Origin: an uncultured Alphaproteobacteria bacterium
GTDB lineage: Bacteria; Pseudomonadota; Alphaproteobacteria; RF32; CAG-239
Reading direction: 5' to 3'
NCBI GenBank assembly: GCA_944392835.1
Contig: CALXYB010000004.1
Location: 1 to 64,000 of the forward strand
Length of the DNA: 64,000 nucleotides
Below, in pieces: positions 63,646-64,000 of the stretch (position 1 is the stretch's first letter; the number at the start of each line of letters is the position of its first letter). A program made the translations under genes and the position numbers. The notes beneath the pieces are model-generated. The model was not told where the DNA came from. It ran no database searches and saw nothing but the letters and a program-made list of their open reading frames with translations.

Positions 63646-64000
63646 TTAAGATATTTTAGCTTTCAAGAACGGCATCGGATCAACATTCTTACCCATATAC
63701 AAAACTTCGTAATGTAGATGCGGACCGGTTGAACGTCCGGTGCTGCCAACCTCTCCTAATGTGTCATCATACTCCACATATTGGCCTTTTTTAACATAGA
63801 TTTTATGCATATGTGCATATTTTGTCTGGAAACCGTTGCCATGATCAACAACCACAAGGTTTCCATAACCTCCAGCAAACTCCGCTCTGGTTACTTTGCC
63901 TTTGGCCTTAACCTTAATCTTATTTCCCGTGCGGCTGGCCAAATCCATGCCTTTATGACGCGCGCGCTTGCCATTAAACGGATCTGAACGAGAACCATAC
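63646..64000 (-). CDS. M23 family metallopeptidase, partial
   Basis: The 3' part of an M23 (LytM) peptidoglycan endopeptidase gene that continues past the window edge. The visible 117 residues start YGSRSDPFNGKRARHKGMDLAS, where HKGMD holds the first zinc ligands, and end HLHYEVLYMGKNVDPMPFL with the H-x-H pair. NLVVVDHGNGFQTKYAHM lies between. It is upstream of bactofilin in the same operon. Its N-terminus, signal and regulation are outside the window. Confidence 0.92.
   Translation of the reverse strand, partial: YGSRSDPFNGKRARHKGMDLASRTGNKIKVKAKGKVTRAEFAGGYGNLVVVDHGNGFQTKYAHMHKIYVKKGQYVEYDDTLGEVGSTGRSTGPHLHYEVLYMGKNVDPMPFLKAKIS

Overview
The window looks like a piece of an AT-rich chromosome from an uncultured, host-associated alphaproteobacterium. 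Evidence for the class: a PopZ/DUF2497-type polar organiser, a GAAC-N7-GAAC LexA box ahead of lexA, an MJ0042-type zinc-ribbon protein beside ftsEX, a YdcF - PlsC - DUF2125 run next to a chorismate mutase gene, and a DUF3768 gene in the mobile part. The gut-type lifestyle is an inference from the many secreted Cys-rich proteins and the low GC content; no rRNA is present to settle the taxonomy.

Region 1 (1-19,421) is a genomic island ending at a tRNA-Glu gene. A direct repeat of about 260 bp (4114-4373 and 19091-19352), whose last bases are the 3' end of the tRNA, brackets a 15-kb element. To its left lies a second, probably tandem element that runs off the window. Each carries the same kind of cassette: a protein of about 390-400 aa with a recombinase-like core-binding N-terminus but no visible catalytic domain, followed by DNA methyltransferase genes. 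Cassette 1 (284-3854) has an MT-A70 protein with an altered catalytic motif plus a C5-cytosine methylase. Cassette 2 (18875-15400, minus strand) has a fusion of a related helical adaptor with a C5 methylase. Both cassettes are bracketed by short AACC...GGTT palindromes, the upstream one about 70 bp before the start codon. The 15-kb element also holds a GHKL ATPase fused to a PD-(D/E)XK-like nuclease, a large serine recombinase coupled to an acidic protein, an orphan recombinase DNA-binding domain, a small serine invertase, a complete HaeIII-like restriction-modification pair (predicted GGCC), a small operon ending in DUF3768 and a possible HUH Rep protein.

Region 2 (19,422-24,340) returns to the chromosome: YibQ-type divergent polysaccharide deacetylase, lysS, a possible secreted muramidase, and lexA with its SOS operator.

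Region 3 (24,341-63,141) is housekeeping sequence interspersed with a family of secreted Cys-rich / Lcl_C-like proteins at 24.8-27.2, 44.2-45.3 and 59.6-62.9 kb. The first gene of each locus is preceded by the same promoter element, two copies of CTCATTAAT-type direct repeats 30-31 bp apart with the proximal copy abutting a TTGACT -35 box and a 17-bp spacer. This defines a small regulon. One member has a single in-frame TGA. Between these loci lie a NarL-type regulator, dCMP deaminase, enolase, a cluster of two zeta-like P-loop kinases and a glutamine-deamidase-like protein, valS, popZ, a TolC-like protein, glycogen phosphorylase, a 796-aa coiled-coil orphan, pgk and gap, a nitroreductase, argS, ftsEX-ydcF-plsC-DUF2125, chorismate mutase/prephenate dehydratase-like, rsmD, an rluB-like gene, tadA and smpB.

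Region 4 (63,142-64,000) has a bactofilin gene downstream of an M23 peptidase that is cut by the window edge. Most functional assignments in the housekeeping part are secure; the island genes and Cys-rich proteins are largely inferred from motifs.
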